From Sphaerotilus natans (GTDB taxonomy: Bacteria; Pseudomonadota; Gammaproteobacteria; Burkholderiales; Burkholderiaceae_C), in the NCBI RefSeq assembly GCF_900156335.1, contig NZ_FTMZ01000008.1, positions 62,001-126,000 on the forward strand: DNA of 64,000 nt, in the 5' to 3' direction. Every line of letters begins with the position of its first letter. The first letter of the stretch is position 1. A model generated the notes under the pieces. It was given only the letters and a program-made list of their open reading frames with translations, had not been told where the DNA came from and made no database searches. Shown one piece after another: positions 38,644-47,367 of the stretch. A program made the position numbers and the translations under genes.

Positions 38644-39624
38644 TCACGGCGTGACGTTGAGGAGCACGGCAGGCTTGCCGTCGCCGGTCGCGCCCCCCTG
38701 GGCACCCGCCCCAGGTGGGGACATGCCACCGCCCATGATCAAGGTCTTGGCATTGGGCGAGGTGGCGATGTCGCGCATCGCGCCGATCTGCTCGTGCTGC
38801 AGCACGCGGTCGGTCAGACTCTCGGCCAGGATGGCGTTGTGCTTCTTCCTGCCTTCGGCCTCGACGATCAGCCGATCCGCCTCCTTGCGCGCCGTCTCCA
38901 TGCGGAACTCGTAGGACTTGAGCATTTCCTCCTGGGTCAGCTTGTCCTCGATCGCCGTCTTGAGCTTGTCCGGCAGCTGGATGCTGCGGATGATGATGTC
39001 GTCGACCTGGACAAAATTGCGCCCGACCTCGTCGAGCGCGGCCAGGATGGCGCGAGTGAGCAGCCCGTCCTTGTTGGTGTAGATGTCCTCGGCGACGTAC
39101 TGGCCGAGCTGCTTGCGCATGACCGACTCGACCTGCGGGACGATGACGCGCATCACATAGTCCGGGCCGATGCGCTGGTGCAGCACGCCCAGCATCTCGA
39201 CTTCGGGCTGGTAGCGAATGGCCAGGGAGAGCTTGACACTCAGGCCCTTGGACGTGAGCACGTCGAACTCGTGCAGCTTGATCTGCTTGCGCGTCTCGTA
39301 CTGGTGCATCGTGTTGAACGGACTGATCAGGTAGACCCCTTCGGTGTAGACGTGGTCGACCTGGGTGCCGGAGAACAGCCGGAACAGCACGCCGTTGTGC
39401 CCCGGCGGGATCACGACGACGATGCGGCTCCACAGGAAGACGATCAGCAGCAGCAGCAGCAGGTTGGTGACGATGAACGCCGGGGTGTTCTCGTGCAGCC
39501 AGTCGGCCAGGCGCTGGCGGGGCGTCAGCGGTGCCTCGGGCGCGGACGCGTCGACCTGCGCAGAGGACGTGTCGTCGTCGAACCATTCTTTGGGGCCGGC
39601 CATGGATGCGGGGCTCCTGTTCAT
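38644..39624 (-). CDS. SPFH/band-7 (prohibitin-type) membrane protein
   Basis: A 326-residue protein with one membrane helix near residues 46-66 (LLLLLLIVFLWSRIVVVI) followed directly by the SPFH entry motif IPPGHNGVLFR. The SPFH domain runs to ~240 (KGLSVKLSLAIRYQ, KLKTAIEDKLTQEE). A charged, probably coiled helix follows (~240-275), and the tail is Gly-rich. Such proteins form large oligomeric membrane microdomain scaffolds. The first ATG overlaps the stop of the upstream ABC gene (ATGA at 39621-39624). A second in-frame ATG at 39603 has a better ribosome site (AGGAG) and may be the true start. An SPFH scaffold between peptide exporters and a PKS operon is unusual. Confidence 0.88.
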   Translation of the reverse strand: MNRSPASMAGPKEWFDDDTSSAQVDASAPEAPLTPRQRLADWLHENTPAFIVTNLLLLLLIVFLWSRIVVVIPPGHNGVLFRLFSGTQVDHVYTEGVYLISPFNTMHQYETRKQIKLHEFDVLTSKGLSVKLSLAIRYQPEVEMLGVLHQRIGPDYVMRVIVPQVESVMRKQLGQYVAEDIYTNKDGLLTRAILAALDEVGRNFVQVDDIIIRSIQLPDKLKTAIEDKLTQEEMLKSYEFRMETARKEADRLIVEAEGRKKHNAILAESLTDRVLQHEQIGAMRDIATSPNAKTLIMGGGMSPPGAGAQGGATGDGKPAVLLNVTP

Positions 39625-41288
39625 GCGGTGTCCGCGACGATGCGGCCGTCCTGCAGGCGGACGATCCGGTCGGCGCAGTCGAAATAGGCGTCGTCATGCG
39701 AGACGACGATGACGGTGGTGCCGCGCGTGCGCAGCTCCGGCAGCAGTTCGCGGTAGAAGCGGCGGCGGAACTCGGGGTCCTGGTCGGCGGCGACCTCGTC
39801 GAGCACGCACACCGGCTTGTTCCGGAGCACCGCGACGATGAAGGCCAGGCGCTTGCGCTGGCCGGTGGACAGCGCCGTCTGCGTGAAGCGTCCGTTCTCG
39901 AAGCCGGTCTTGCGCTCCAGGCCCATGACCTGCAGCCAGCGCCGCACCTCGGCCGGATCGACGTCGTCAAGCCCGTGCAGGCGCTCGAAGAGGTGGAAGT
40001 CGGTGAAGACGATCGAGAACAGCTCGCGCCAGTCGTCGCGTGCGGCCGCATCGACGATCTGGCCGTCGCGGCGCAGCTCGCCTTCCATCGGCGGGTACAG
40101 GCCGGTGAGGAGCTTCAGCAGCGTGGACTTGCCCGCACCATTGCCGCCGACGATGAAGACCAGCTCGCCGCGACGGATCTCCAGCGTGTGCGGGCCTGAG
40201 CGGAACGTGACCTCGCCGGCCGCGTCGGTGTAGTGGAAGGCCGCGCCGTGCAGGCCCAGGTGCTCGAAGGCTGGCCGGGCCGGATCTGCCGCGACCGGCC
40301 CCTCCGCCATCGGCGCATCGACCTCGGCCGCGCGCCCGTGCACGGCCGCCTCGATCTCGGCCTCCAGCGCGTAGAGCCCGCCCACCGCGGCCTCGGCACG
40401 CGCCAGCATCGGCAGCATGGTGGCGAAGGCCGTCAGCGGGCCCATCAGCGACAGCACGATCGACAGGCCCTGCTCGATGCCGTCGCTGCGGCTCGGCCAG
40501 AGCGACGGCTGAACGAACACCAGCGCGGCCAGCAGCACGTAGAGGATGCCGCTGGAGAACTGCAGGTCGTCGACGGTGCGGCGGTTGATGTCGTGGCGCG
40601 GCGCGTGCGCACTGCGGGCCCGGGACTGCAGCTCGGCCTGGATGGCCTCGCTGCGACCGCGGTGCAGCTTGACTTCCTTGAAGCCCTGCACCAGCTCGCC
40701 GAACAGCGCGAAGAAGCGCGCCTCGCGCTCGGCCGACAGGCGCGTCTCGGCGGTGGCGCGCTGGTAGTGGCGCATCAGCTGCGGCACCGCCAGCGCGAAC
40801 ACCAGCGCGATCAGCCCGAAAGTGATGGGGTCCTTCCAGACCATGTACAGGCCGCTGGCGGCAAACAGCGCGAGCGACTGCAGGCCGTACAGGCCCTGCA
40901 TCACCGCATCGGCCACCAGCCGGGTGTCCTGGCTGATCGGCGTGAAGCGTCCGCTGGCGGATTCGCGCTCGATGTAGCGCAGGTCGGCCTGCAGCAGCCT
41001 TGTCGCCAGCCGGGTCTTGACACGCTCGAGCGCCTGCTCGGAGGCGGTGAAGCAGTCCTTGAGGCTGCGCCGCAGGCTCAGCACCCAGGCGGCCAGCCCG
41101 AGCAGGTAGACGATCAGCAGGGCCAGCCGCGTCATCGTCAGGCCGTCGCCGGCCGACGCCGCGCCGGTGTTGGCCAGCGCGATCAGCAGGCCCTGGCACA
41201 GACCCGACAGCACCATGCCCGCCAGCATCGGCGGCAGCGGCAGGTCGGCCTCGCGGCGCAGGAAGTCGAGCAGCTGGCTGCGCTTCAT
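39621..41288 (-). CDS. Cyclic-peptide-type ABC exporter half-transporter (second of pair)
   Basis: A 555-residue fused membrane-ATPase half-transporter of the class used for peptide siderophores and lipopeptides (PvdE/SyrD-like). Six hydrophobic segments occupy ~1-310. The ATPase domain shows Walker A (GGNGAGKST), an unusual signature LSTGQRKR, Walker B (VCVLDEVAADQDP) and the H-loop (VVSHDD). Its start overlaps the stop of the first ABC gene (ATGA at 41285-41288) and its stop overlaps the SPFH start. The two ABC proteins share the same nucleotide-binding signatures and are likely to pair as a heterodimer. Inferred substrate: the peptide-polyketide product of the locus. Confidence 0.92.
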   Translation of the reverse strand: MKRSQLLDFLRREADLPLPPMLAGMVLSGLCQGLLIALANTGAASAGDGLTMTRLALLIVYLLGLAAWVLSLRRSLKDCFTASEQALERVKTRLATRLLQADLRYIERESASGRFTPISQDTRLVADAVMQGLYGLQSLALFAASGLYMVWKDPITFGLIALVFALAVPQLMRHYQRATAETRLSAEREARFFALFGELVQGFKEVKLHRGRSEAIQAELQSRARSAHAPRHDINRRTVDDLQFSSGILYVLLAALVFVQPSLWPSRSDGIEQGLSIVLSLMGPLTAFATMLPMLARAEAAVGGLYALEAEIEAAVHGRAAEVDAPMAEGPVAADPARPAFEHLGLHGAAFHYTDAAGEVTFRSGPHTLEIRRGELVFIVGGNGAGKSTLLKLLTGLYPPMEGELRRDGQIVDAAARDDWRELFSIVFTDFHLFERLHGLDDVDPAEVRRWLQVMGLERKTGFENGRFTQTALSTGQRKRLAFIVAVLRNKPVCVLDEVAADQDPEFRRRFYRELLPELRTRGTTVIVVSHDDAYFDCADRIVRLQDGRIVADTA

Positions 41289-42931
41289 GCCGGCACGCTC
41301 CCGCCCTGGCGCTCGTCGGAGACGATGTGGCCGGCGTCGAGCCGCAGCACGCGGTCGGCCGTGTGGAACCAGGCCTCGTCGTGCGAGACGATGAGCAGCG
41401 TGCGCCCGGCCGCCTTCAGCTCCGGCAGCAGCTCCTCGTGATAGCGGCGTCGGAACGCTGGATCCTGGTCAGCCGCCAGTTCGTCGAACAGGCAGATCGG
41501 CCGGCCTTCGAGCACCGCGGCGATGAAGGCCAGGCGCTTGCGCTGGCCGGTCGACAGGTCGGTGCGGGTGAAGCGGCCACCCTCGCAGCGGGTCTTGCCA
41601 CTCAGTCCCAGCCGGTCGATCCAGGCGTTGACCTCGGCGTCATCGACGCCCTCGGGCAGCCCGTACAGGTGGTCGAAGAGGTGGAAATCGGTGAAGACGG
41701 TCGAGAACAGGCTGCGGTAGGCCTCCAGCGTGCGTGGCCCGACCGGCTCGCCGTCGAGCAGCACGTCGCCCGCCTCGGCCGGGTAGAGCCCGGTGAGCAG
41801 CTTGAGCAGCGTGGACTTGCCCGCGCCGTTGCCGCCGACGATGAAGACGGTCTCGCCGGCGCGCAGGCTCAGGTCGTGCGGGCCGGAGGTGAACAGCGGC
41901 GAGCCATCGGTGTCGAGGTAGCGCATGCGTGCCCCCGCCAGCCGGATCTCGTCGAACTGCCGCAGCGGCTCGACAGGCCGACGGTGGTGGGGTTCCAGCG
42001 CTGCATCCAGGCGCGCCTCCAGGGCGTACTGATGACCGATGGCCGCATCCACCGCCGCCATGCCGGCCAGTCCCTGCGTGATCGAACCGATCGGACCGAG
42101 GATGTACATGACGGTGGCGACGATCTGGTGGGTCTGGTCGCCGCTGCTCGGCACCACCACCGGCAGCACGAACACCACGGCCAGCAGCAGCAGCAGGAAG
42201 GCAATGCCGCCAAACAGGTGATCGAAGACGGTGTCGAGGTTGGCCTGGCGCTTGAGGCCGTGCGCCTGCGCGGCCACTTCGACGAGATGGCGCCGCAGGC
42301 CGGCGCGCTCGCGCCGGCTCAGCTGCAGCTCCTTGACGCCGTGGACGACATCACCGAGCGCACGCTGGAAGTCCACCTCCCGGTGATGGGCCTGGCCCAT
42401 CGCCACGGCAATGGCCGGATCGCGCACCTTGCGCACCGCGATGTAGCTGATCACCACCAGCACGATCACCAGACACGCCAGCGGCGACAGCACCGCCAGG
42501 TACAGCGTCGAGAACACCAGCGTCACCAGCGACTGCACGGTGGTGACGACCTGGGAGCCGGCGCGCGCGATGACCTGGGTGTCCTGCGTCAGCGCCGCGA
42601 ACCCCGGAAGCCCGCCGACCTGCTCGACCTGCCGCAGCGAGGTGCGCCGGACCTTGTCGGTCAGGCGCAGGCGCACCCGCTCGATGGTGGCCTCGACCGC
42701 CTGCATGGCGTCGAGCATGGCGCTGCGCTGCGTGTAGGCGTACAGCACCAGCGCGACGAGGTAGGCCGCGAACAGTCGGCCATCATGCTCGGACTGATCG
42801 GCCTGGGCCGCCGCCCGGTTGAGCAGGGCCAGCATCAGCATGTTGGCCATGCCCGTCAGCAGCGACATCGCGATGATGCGCCGCTTCGGCACGCCGGCCT
42901 CCTGCGTCAGGAAGCGCCTCAGGTGCTGCAT
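41285..42931 (-). CDS. Cyclic-peptide-type ABC exporter half-transporter (first of pair)
   Basis: A 548-residue half-transporter with six predicted membrane segments (~18-300) and a C-terminal ATPase: Walker A GGNGAGKST, signature LSTGQRKR, Walker B ICLFDELAADQDP, H-loop SHDEAWF. The family is the cyclic-peptide/siderophore exporters. It is the first gene of the long minus-strand operon, reading out of the AT-rich region at 42.9-43.3 kb. No strong ribosome-binding site precedes ATG 42931, so the exact start is less certain; a second ATG 21 codons in lies just before the first membrane segment. Its 3' end overlaps the second ABC gene by 4 nt. Confidence 0.92.
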   Translation of the reverse strand: MQHLRRFLTQEAGVPKRRIIAMSLLTGMANMLMLALLNRAAAQADQSEHDGRLFAAYLVALVLYAYTQRSAMLDAMQAVEATIERVRLRLTDKVRRTSLRQVEQVGGLPGFAALTQDTQVIARAGSQVVTTVQSLVTLVFSTLYLAVLSPLACLVIVLVVISYIAVRKVRDPAIAVAMGQAHHREVDFQRALGDVVHGVKELQLSRRERAGLRRHLVEVAAQAHGLKRQANLDTVFDHLFGGIAFLLLLLAVVFVLPVVVPSSGDQTHQIVATVMYILGPIGSITQGLAGMAAVDAAIGHQYALEARLDAALEPHHRRPVEPLRQFDEIRLAGARMRYLDTDGSPLFTSGPHDLSLRAGETVFIVGGNGAGKSTLLKLLTGLYPAEAGDVLLDGEPVGPRTLEAYRSLFSTVFTDFHLFDHLYGLPEGVDDAEVNAWIDRLGLSGKTRCEGGRFTRTDLSTGQRKRLAFIAAVLEGRPICLFDELAADQDPAFRRRYHEELLPELKAAGRTLLIVSHDEAWFHTADRVLRLDAGHIVSDERQGGSVPA

Positions 42932-43096
42932 CGTGCGCGCAGGCCGCCGCTTCTGGGCGCCGTGACGGCGGCATCAAGGGCACCCCGTCCACCGCGTGTC
43001 TTTCGTTCCATCAGATGCGCACATTTGGTGCATATCTGATTGCATAGATCATAAATGCATGAAATAAACAAATGATGCAAAAATACAACAAAATTT

Positions 43097-43125
43097 TTGA
43101 CACTGGCGGACATGAGGTGTAGCTT
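43097..43125 (+). promoter_or_regulatory. Putative sigma70 promoter for the histidine kinase
   Basis: A consensus -35 TTGACA (43097-43102), a 17-nt spacer and a -10 TAGCTT (43120-43125) that keeps the three most conserved positions. The transcript would start near 43132, giving a roughly 200-nt leader before the kinase ATG. The palindrome TGATGAATTCATCA begins 17 nt after the -10. Confidence 0.35.
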
Positions 43126-43142
43126 TGAACGCAGTGCAGATG

Positions 43143-43156
43143 TGATGAATTCATCA
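43143..43156. promoter_or_regulatory. 14-nt perfect palindrome TGATGAATTCATCA (candidate operator)
   Basis: A perfect inverted repeat with no loop, in the AT-rich divergent region. Its first 11 bases (TGATGAATTCA) recur at 47368-47378 in the other AT-rich divergent region of this locus. A regulator binding site is inferred; the response regulator at 44.8-45.5 kb is one candidate. Confidence 0.4.
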
Positions 43157-43330
43157 TTTTAGAGATATTAACTTCTTCATTTATTTCATTTTTACAAATT
43201 ATTTCGATTGATAAATCATTTGTGGGTAGTTAAAACAGATCTTGTTCATCAGTGATTTCTTGCTTGGTGGCGTCGCGTACCGCTGGTCGGTTTCGTGGTT
43301 CTGCCAACAGCGCCTCGCTCCCCATGCCCC

Positions 43331-44779
43331 ATGACATTTCCGCCGCTTGATGTCCGCGACATCGCGTTCATTGGATTTCTGGTCTACCTGCTGCTGCCGC
43401 TGGGAACGGCGGTGATCCTGAGCGGACAAGACCGGCGAGGTCGTCTGATGCAGTGGTGCTGGGGAAGCGGCCTGCTGAGCCTGCTGCCGCTGATTGCATC
43501 GATCGGTGCACACCAGATCCCTCGGGCGCTGCTGTCGGTCGGGTTCGGCCTGGGCTTTCTGGGCATGTTGCTGCGCATCAATGCGCTGCGCGGCCATCTG
43601 GAGGCGCGCCGCCAGCGGGGGCGGCTGGTGATGCTCTGCGTGATCCTGACCCTGGGTTCCGAAGCGATCGGGCTGCTGGGTCTTGCGCTTCAGCTGGCGT
43701 ATGTCGCGGCCGTTCAGGCGCTGGGCGGGTTCTGGATCACCCGACTGGCCTGGCAACTGGGTATCCGACTGCCCAGCCGCAGTGCGCGGGCCATGGCGCT
43801 GGCCTACGGTGTCGGCACGCTGGTGTTGCTGTGGCGTGGGCTGATGATTCTGGTCGAGCACAGCCAAGGGGCGCGCGTGGACGCGCTCGCGCAGGGCGGG
43901 CATTCCCTGGTGCTGGCCTTGCTCGTGCTGATGACGGGCATCTTCAGCAACATTGCCTACATCGGCATCACCCTCGAAGGCGTGCGCGCCCGGGAGCGGG
44001 CGCGCGAGCTGGAGGCTGCGCAGGCCGCCGTGGCGCAGCGCCAGAGCGAAGCGCAGTCAGGCCAGCTGCGCGAGCTGCTGCGCGAGCGCGACGACATGCT
44101 GCACCTGCTGGCCCACGAAGTGCGTCAACCGCTCAACAACGCCTCGGCGGCCCTGCAGAGCGCCCGCAGCGCCGCCGTTCGCACGCTCGGCGACGACACG
44201 GACGCCGCCCCACTGCTGGGGCGACTCGACCGCGCAGGCAGCGTCATCCAGCAGATCACCAGCATCCTCGACAACACCTTGACGGCCTCCAGCCTGCTGT
44301 CGACCGACAGTCGGCTGGCCCCTGTCGAAGCGGACCTGCCCTCGCTCATCGAGCTGTGCCTGGCCGACCTGGCGCCCAGTCAGCGGGCCCGTGTGCAGGT
44401 CGAACACGACGCGGGCCTGCGCACGGCCTCGTTCGATCCCGGCCTGCTGCGCCTGGCGCTGCGCAACCTGCTGGTCAACGCGCTGAACCACACGCCGGCG
44501 CACACGCCGATCGTGTTGCGCGTGAGCGAGCAGGACGAGCCGCTGGCGGTGCTGCTGGAAGTGATCGACCAGGGGCCGGGCTTTGCGCCCGCGCTGCGTG
44601 AGCGTGCGTTCGAGCGCGGAGTGCGCGGCCCCCGCAGCACCGGACTCGGCCTGGGGCTCTACATCGTGCAGCGCGTCGCCGAGCTGCACCGCGGCCGCAT
44701 CGAGATCCTGCCTCGGGACGTGCCTGGCGACACCGGCACGCGGATGCGCCTGACGCTGCCACAGGGCCTGATGGACTGA
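43331..44779 (+). CDS. Membrane sensor histidine kinase (7 TM)
   Basis: A 482-residue kinase. About seven hydrophobic segments fill residues 11-215, with no obvious periplasmic sensor or PAS domain, so it may sense a membrane or lipophilic signal. A helical linker (~218-255) leads to the H-box LLAHEVRQPLNN (His262), an N-box (Asn379-Asn383, NLLVNALN), G1 DQGPGF (~413-418) and G2 GLGLGLYIV (~438-446). ATG 43331 is preferred over the in-frame GTG 43295. It converges on the response-regulator gene, with only 11 nt between their stops, and is the likely partner of that regulator. It is divergent from the exporter/PKS operon, so control of that operon is a reasonable inference. Confidence 0.9.
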   Translation: MTFPPLDVRDIAFIGFLVYLLLPLGTAVILSGQDRRGRLMQWCWGSGLLSLLPLIASIGAHQIPRALLSVGFGLGFLGMLLRINALRGHLEARRQRGRLVMLCVILTLGSEAIGLLGLALQLAYVAAVQALGGFWITRLAWQLGIRLPSRSARAMALAYGVGTLVLLWRGLMILVEHSQGARVDALAQGGHSLVLALLVLMTGIFSNIAYIGITLEGVRARERARELEAAQAAVAQRQSEAQSGQLRELLRERDDMLHLLAHEVRQPLNNASAALQSARSAAVRTLGDDTDAAPLLGRLDRAGSVIQQITSILDNTLTASSLLSTDSRLAPVEADLPSLIELCLADLAPSQRARVQVEHDAGLRTASFDPGLLRLALRNLLVNALNHTPAHTPIVLRVSEQDEPLAVLLEVIDQGPGFAPALRERAFERGVRGPRSTGLGLGLYIVQRVAELHRGRIEILPRDVPGDTGTRMRLTLPQGLMD

Positions 44780-44790
44780 CGGCGGAGGGC

Positions 44791-45483
44791 TCAGGCCAGA
44801 CGCAGTTCGGCGCGGAAGACATAGCCGACCCGCGCGACCGACTGCAGCGGCACGATCAGCGTCGTGGCGCGCTCGATGCGTCGGCGCAGCCGGTAGATCG
44901 TGCCGTGCAGCCAGTTGTCGTCGTCCTCGGCAGGATCTCGCCCGAGCCGGCGGCACAGCGTCTCGCGCGTGACCGGCTGGCCGTGCGCCTCGAACAGGCA
45001 GTCCATCACCGTCATGTCCCCGTCGCTCAGCTCGATGCGCGCCAGATCCGGCGCCACCAGCACGCTGGCGCGCCGGTCCAGCACCCATGCCGTCGAGGTC
45101 TGCGTCACGGTCGTCGTGCGCCGATGGATCGCACGGATCGTCAGCAGCACCTGATCGAAGCTCACGGGCTTGGTCAGATACATGTCGGCCCCGGCATCGA
45201 TCACCGACTTGAAGACGTCCGGCGAGACCTTGCCCGAGACGACGACGATGCCGACCTGGGTGCGCCGGCGCAGCAGCCGGATCAGTTGCAGCCCGTCGAC
45301 CCCCGGCAGCATCAGGTCGATCAGGTAGAAGGCGTAGCCATACGGCGCGTCGGTCGTCAGAAGATCATCGCTGTCCGGGTAGGCATCGACACGAATGCCC
45401 TGCTCGCGCAGGTGCTGTGCCAGGAATTCGGTGTATTCGGTGTCGTCATCGATCAAGGCCAATGTGGACGGCAGCAAGGACAT
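44791..45483 (-). CDS. OmpR/PhoB-family response regulator
   Basis: A 230-residue regulator. The receiver domain (~6-120) has the acidic pocket Asp12/Asp13, the phospho-acceptor Asp56 (YLIDLMLPGVDG) and Lys105 (LTKPVS). The C-terminal winged-helix DNA-binding domain (~140-228) has the expected HGTIYRLRRRIE recognition-helix region and a GYVFRAE ending. It lies tail to tail with the histidine kinase and downstream of the thioesterase and phosphopantetheinyl transferase genes on the same strand. A consensus -35 box lies just upstream, so it may have its own promoter. It is the best candidate for pathway control in the locus. Confidence 0.92.
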   Translation of the reverse strand: MSLLPSTLALIDDDTEYTEFLAQHLREQGIRVDAYPDSDDLLTTDAPYGYAFYLIDLMLPGVDGLQLIRLLRRRTQVGIVVVSGKVSPDVFKSVIDAGADMYLTKPVSFDQVLLTIRAIHRRTTTVTQTSTAWVLDRRASVLVAPDLARIELSDGDMTVMDCLFEAHGQPVTRETLCRRLGRDPAEDDDNWLHGTIYRLRRRIERATTLIVPLQSVARVGYVFRAELRLA

Positions 45484-45518
45484 GGAGGCGCAACCACGGA
45501 AAGGAGGGGGACGGAAGG

Positions 45519-45547
45519 ATGAATCCCGGGTGTCATGTTCTTGTCAA
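45519..45547 (-). promoter_or_regulatory. Putative promoter for the response regulator
   Basis: On the minus strand a consensus TTGACA (45547-45542), a 17-nt spacer and a weak -10 ATTCAT (45524-45519) lie in the 90-nt gap between the thioesterase stop and the regulator start. The leader would be about 30 nt. The weak -10 would fit an activator-dependent promoter. Confidence 0.35.
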
Positions 45548-45573
45548 CGGATTCGGATTCATCTCGATGCATG

Positions 45574-46416
45574 TTACGGCACCCCGAAGCGGGCAGGCCC
45601 GCATGCCTCCTCGACGCGCGTGCTCAGTGCCGCGCGCAACAGCAGCTCCGGCTGCCGCCACAGCGCAAAGTGATCACCCGGGACCGATGTCTGCTGAAAT
45701 CCGCCGCAGGTCCAGTCCGCCCAGCGCGCCACCTGCTCCGGGTGGGCGTGGCTGTCGTCATGGGCGCCCAGGGCCACGATCGGGCAGTCCAGCCGCCGAG
45801 GGCGCGCCGAGCCGCCTGTGACCGCACGCTCGCGCAGGCGCGCCACCAGGCCGAAGTCGGCTGCCAGCATGGGCAGCAGCAGATCCAGCAGTTCTTCGTG
45901 CTCGAACACGGCCGGTGGTGTGCCGCCCAGTTCGCGCAGGTGCGTCAGCAGGGCTTCGCGGCCGACGCGCTCAGGATCGATGCGTGGCGGGTGCTCCGGG
46001 CTGCTGCAGGCCGCCACCACGAGGCGCTGCAACCGCGACTGCTCGGCGGGTCGCAGCCGGCAGGCCAGCGCATGGGCCAGCAGGGCGCCCATGCTGTAGC
46101 CCAGCAGCACAAAAGGCCGATCCAGCCATGGCGTCAACGCCTCGTGCAGCTCTGCCAGCAACACCTCGGGATCCGTGATGTGGGCTTCGGTGAAGCGGCC
46201 CTCGCGCCCCGGCAGCTGGATGGGGCACAGATCGACATCGGCAGGCACCAGATCAAGCCATGGGCGCCATATCGACGCGGCACCGCCTGCATAGGGCAGG
46301 CAGAGCAGCCGCAGCCGTGGTGCCGCGGTCAATCGCGGTCGCCACAACCAGCGTGAAGTCGAGCCTGAAGTCGGACGCGACGATGTCGCAAGGAGAGGGG
46401 CGGCAACAGAAGTCAT
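45574..46416 (-). CDS. Type II thioesterase (editing hydrolase for PKS/NRPS)
   Basis: A 280-residue alpha/beta-hydrolase of the type II thioesterase family, which removes misprimed or stalled groups from carrier proteins. Visible signs: PYAGG oxyanion segment (~41-45), nucleophile Ser108 in GYSMG, acidic residue in GAHDDSHAHPEQ (~222-230), and the late catalytic His in PGDHFAL. The first ~25 residues (Ser/Arg-rich) are extra compared with the usual ~240-250 residues and may not belong to the fold. AAGG lies 8 nt before ATG 46416. It follows the phosphopantetheinyl transferase gene by 57 nt. This stand-alone enzyme is the only thioesterase seen in the window. Confidence 0.93.
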   Translation of the reverse strand: MTSVAAPLLATSSRPTSGSTSRWLWRPRLTAAPRLRLLCLPYAGGAASIWRPWLDLVPADVDLCPIQLPGREGRFTEAHITDPEVLLAELHEALTPWLDRPFVLLGYSMGALLAHALACRLRPAEQSRLQRLVVAACSSPEHPPRIDPERVGREALLTHLRELGGTPPAVFEHEELLDLLLPMLAADFGLVARLRERAVTGGSARPRRLDCPIVALGAHDDSHAHPEQVARWADWTCGGFQQTSVPGDHFALWRQPELLLRAALSTRVEEACGPARFGVP

Positions 46417-46473
46417 GCCTGGAACCTTGAGGTGGAGAGAGGGGCAACAGGACGATCAGGAAGATCAGCCAGA

Positions 46474-47250
46474 TCAGCCGGGACTGGACACGCGCCAGGT
46501 CAAGTGCTCGTCAGGGTGATGGCGCAGACAGGCCAGCGCCCAGTGGTGCCCGGCCCCCGCCAGCCCTCCTTGCAGCCAGCCTCGTGCGGGCCAGTCGACC
46601 CGCATGTCGTCCGTCGGTGGTGCGCAGGATCGCGCCTGCCAGCCGGGTCCGACGGGGTCCGGCATCACTTCCAGCTGGTTCGGCTCGATCTGGCCCAGGC
46701 CGCACCCCAGGGCCTTGAGCACGGCCTCCTTGAAGGTCCAGCGCGCCATCAGGAAGTGCTGCTGCGCCTGAGCGTCACCCCCGAGGCCGCGCCAGTCGCG
46801 CAGCTCACGCGGGGCCAGGAGCGTCTCGGCCAGATCCTCCGAAAGAGGCAGTGCATCCAGCCTCTCGATGTCCACGCCGACCTCGCGGTCGCATGCGACC
46901 GCCACCGCCACATGGCCTGTGCAGTGCGACAGATTGAAGCGCAGGGTCTGCCACGCAGGATGGGCGCGGGAACACAGGGCGGGCTTGCCGTGGGTGCCGA
47001 CGACAAAGCGCCAGGCTTCCGGGGCCTCCGGGGCGTAGCGGCTGAGCACCCGGCGCAGCAGCCCATGCGCCTGAATGAACAGCACCTGATCGCTCGGGCG
47101 GCGCAAGCGCGATGCCCGCGCACGCTCGCCCGCATCCAGCAGCGTCCAGTCGTCGGTGGCGCTCGAGGTGACAGGCATCAGGTGCAGGTCAATGACACCC
47201 GTCTGCAGATCGACCAGTGAGATCTGATTTTCAGGGTCCGAAGGATTCAT
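46474..47250 (-). CDS. 4'-Phosphopantetheinyl transferase (Sfp type)
   Basis: A 258-residue enzyme that transfers the phosphopantetheine arm from CoA to the conserved Ser of the ACP and PCP domains, activating the assembly line. The family signatures are GVDIE (Asp127, Glu129) and WTFKEAVLKALG (171-182), with FNLSHCTGHV (~105-113) before them. Length and order match the Sfp/Gsp class rather than the short AcpS class. It opens a minus-strand group with the type II thioesterase and probably the response regulator, transcribed out of the second AT-rich region. ATG 47250 has no good ribosome-binding site. Confidence 0.95.
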   Translation of the reverse strand: MNPSDPENQISLVDLQTGVIDLHLMPVTSSATDDWTLLDAGERARASRLRRPSDQVLFIQAHGLLRRVLSRYAPEAPEAWRFVVGTHGKPALCSRAHPAWQTLRFNLSHCTGHVAVAVACDREVGVDIERLDALPLSEDLAETLLAPRELRDWRGLGGDAQAQQHFLMARWTFKEAVLKALGCGLGQIEPNQLEVMPDPVGPGWQARSCAPPTDDMRVDWPARGWLQGGLAGAGHHWALACLRHHPDEHLTWRVSSPG

Positions 47251-47322
47251 GGAGGGCGTGCGACATCGATCTCAGGCATTTTGCTGCCTAGTGCTGCTTA
47301 TGCGTGAATTTTTTGGCGTAAA

Positions 47323-47350
47323 TTGATATTTATGGGTACCAAAATAATAA
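47323..47350 (+). promoter_or_regulatory. Putative promoter for the egt operon
   Basis: TTGATA (47323-47328), a 16-nt spacer and TAATAA (47345-47350). The 11-mer TGATGAATTCA starts 17 nt after this -10, the same distance as in the kinase promoter region. AT-rich DNA yields such pairs by chance, so confidence is low. Confidence 0.3.
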
Positions 47351-47367
47351 AAATTACAATTAATCCA

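Larger units (their letters stand above)
42932..43330. promoter_or_regulatory. AT-rich divergent intergenic region (exporter/PKS operon vs histidine kinase)
   Basis: A 399-nt region without genes; its middle (about 43020-43260) is far more AT-rich than the rest of the window. It separates the minus-strand operon (start 42931) from the plus-strand kinase (start 43331), so it should hold both promoters. Visible elements are a TTGACA box on the plus strand, a 14-nt perfect palindrome, and four TGCAT/ATGCA pentamers at 43029, 43041, 43056 and 43075, which could be operator half-sites. I could not pick a convincing minus-strand promoter. Confidence 0.6.

Noticed and set aside
43295-43330. GTG 43295 as the histidine kinase start
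   Set aside because: The extra 12 residues are not membrane-like and ATG 43331 gives a natural N-terminus.
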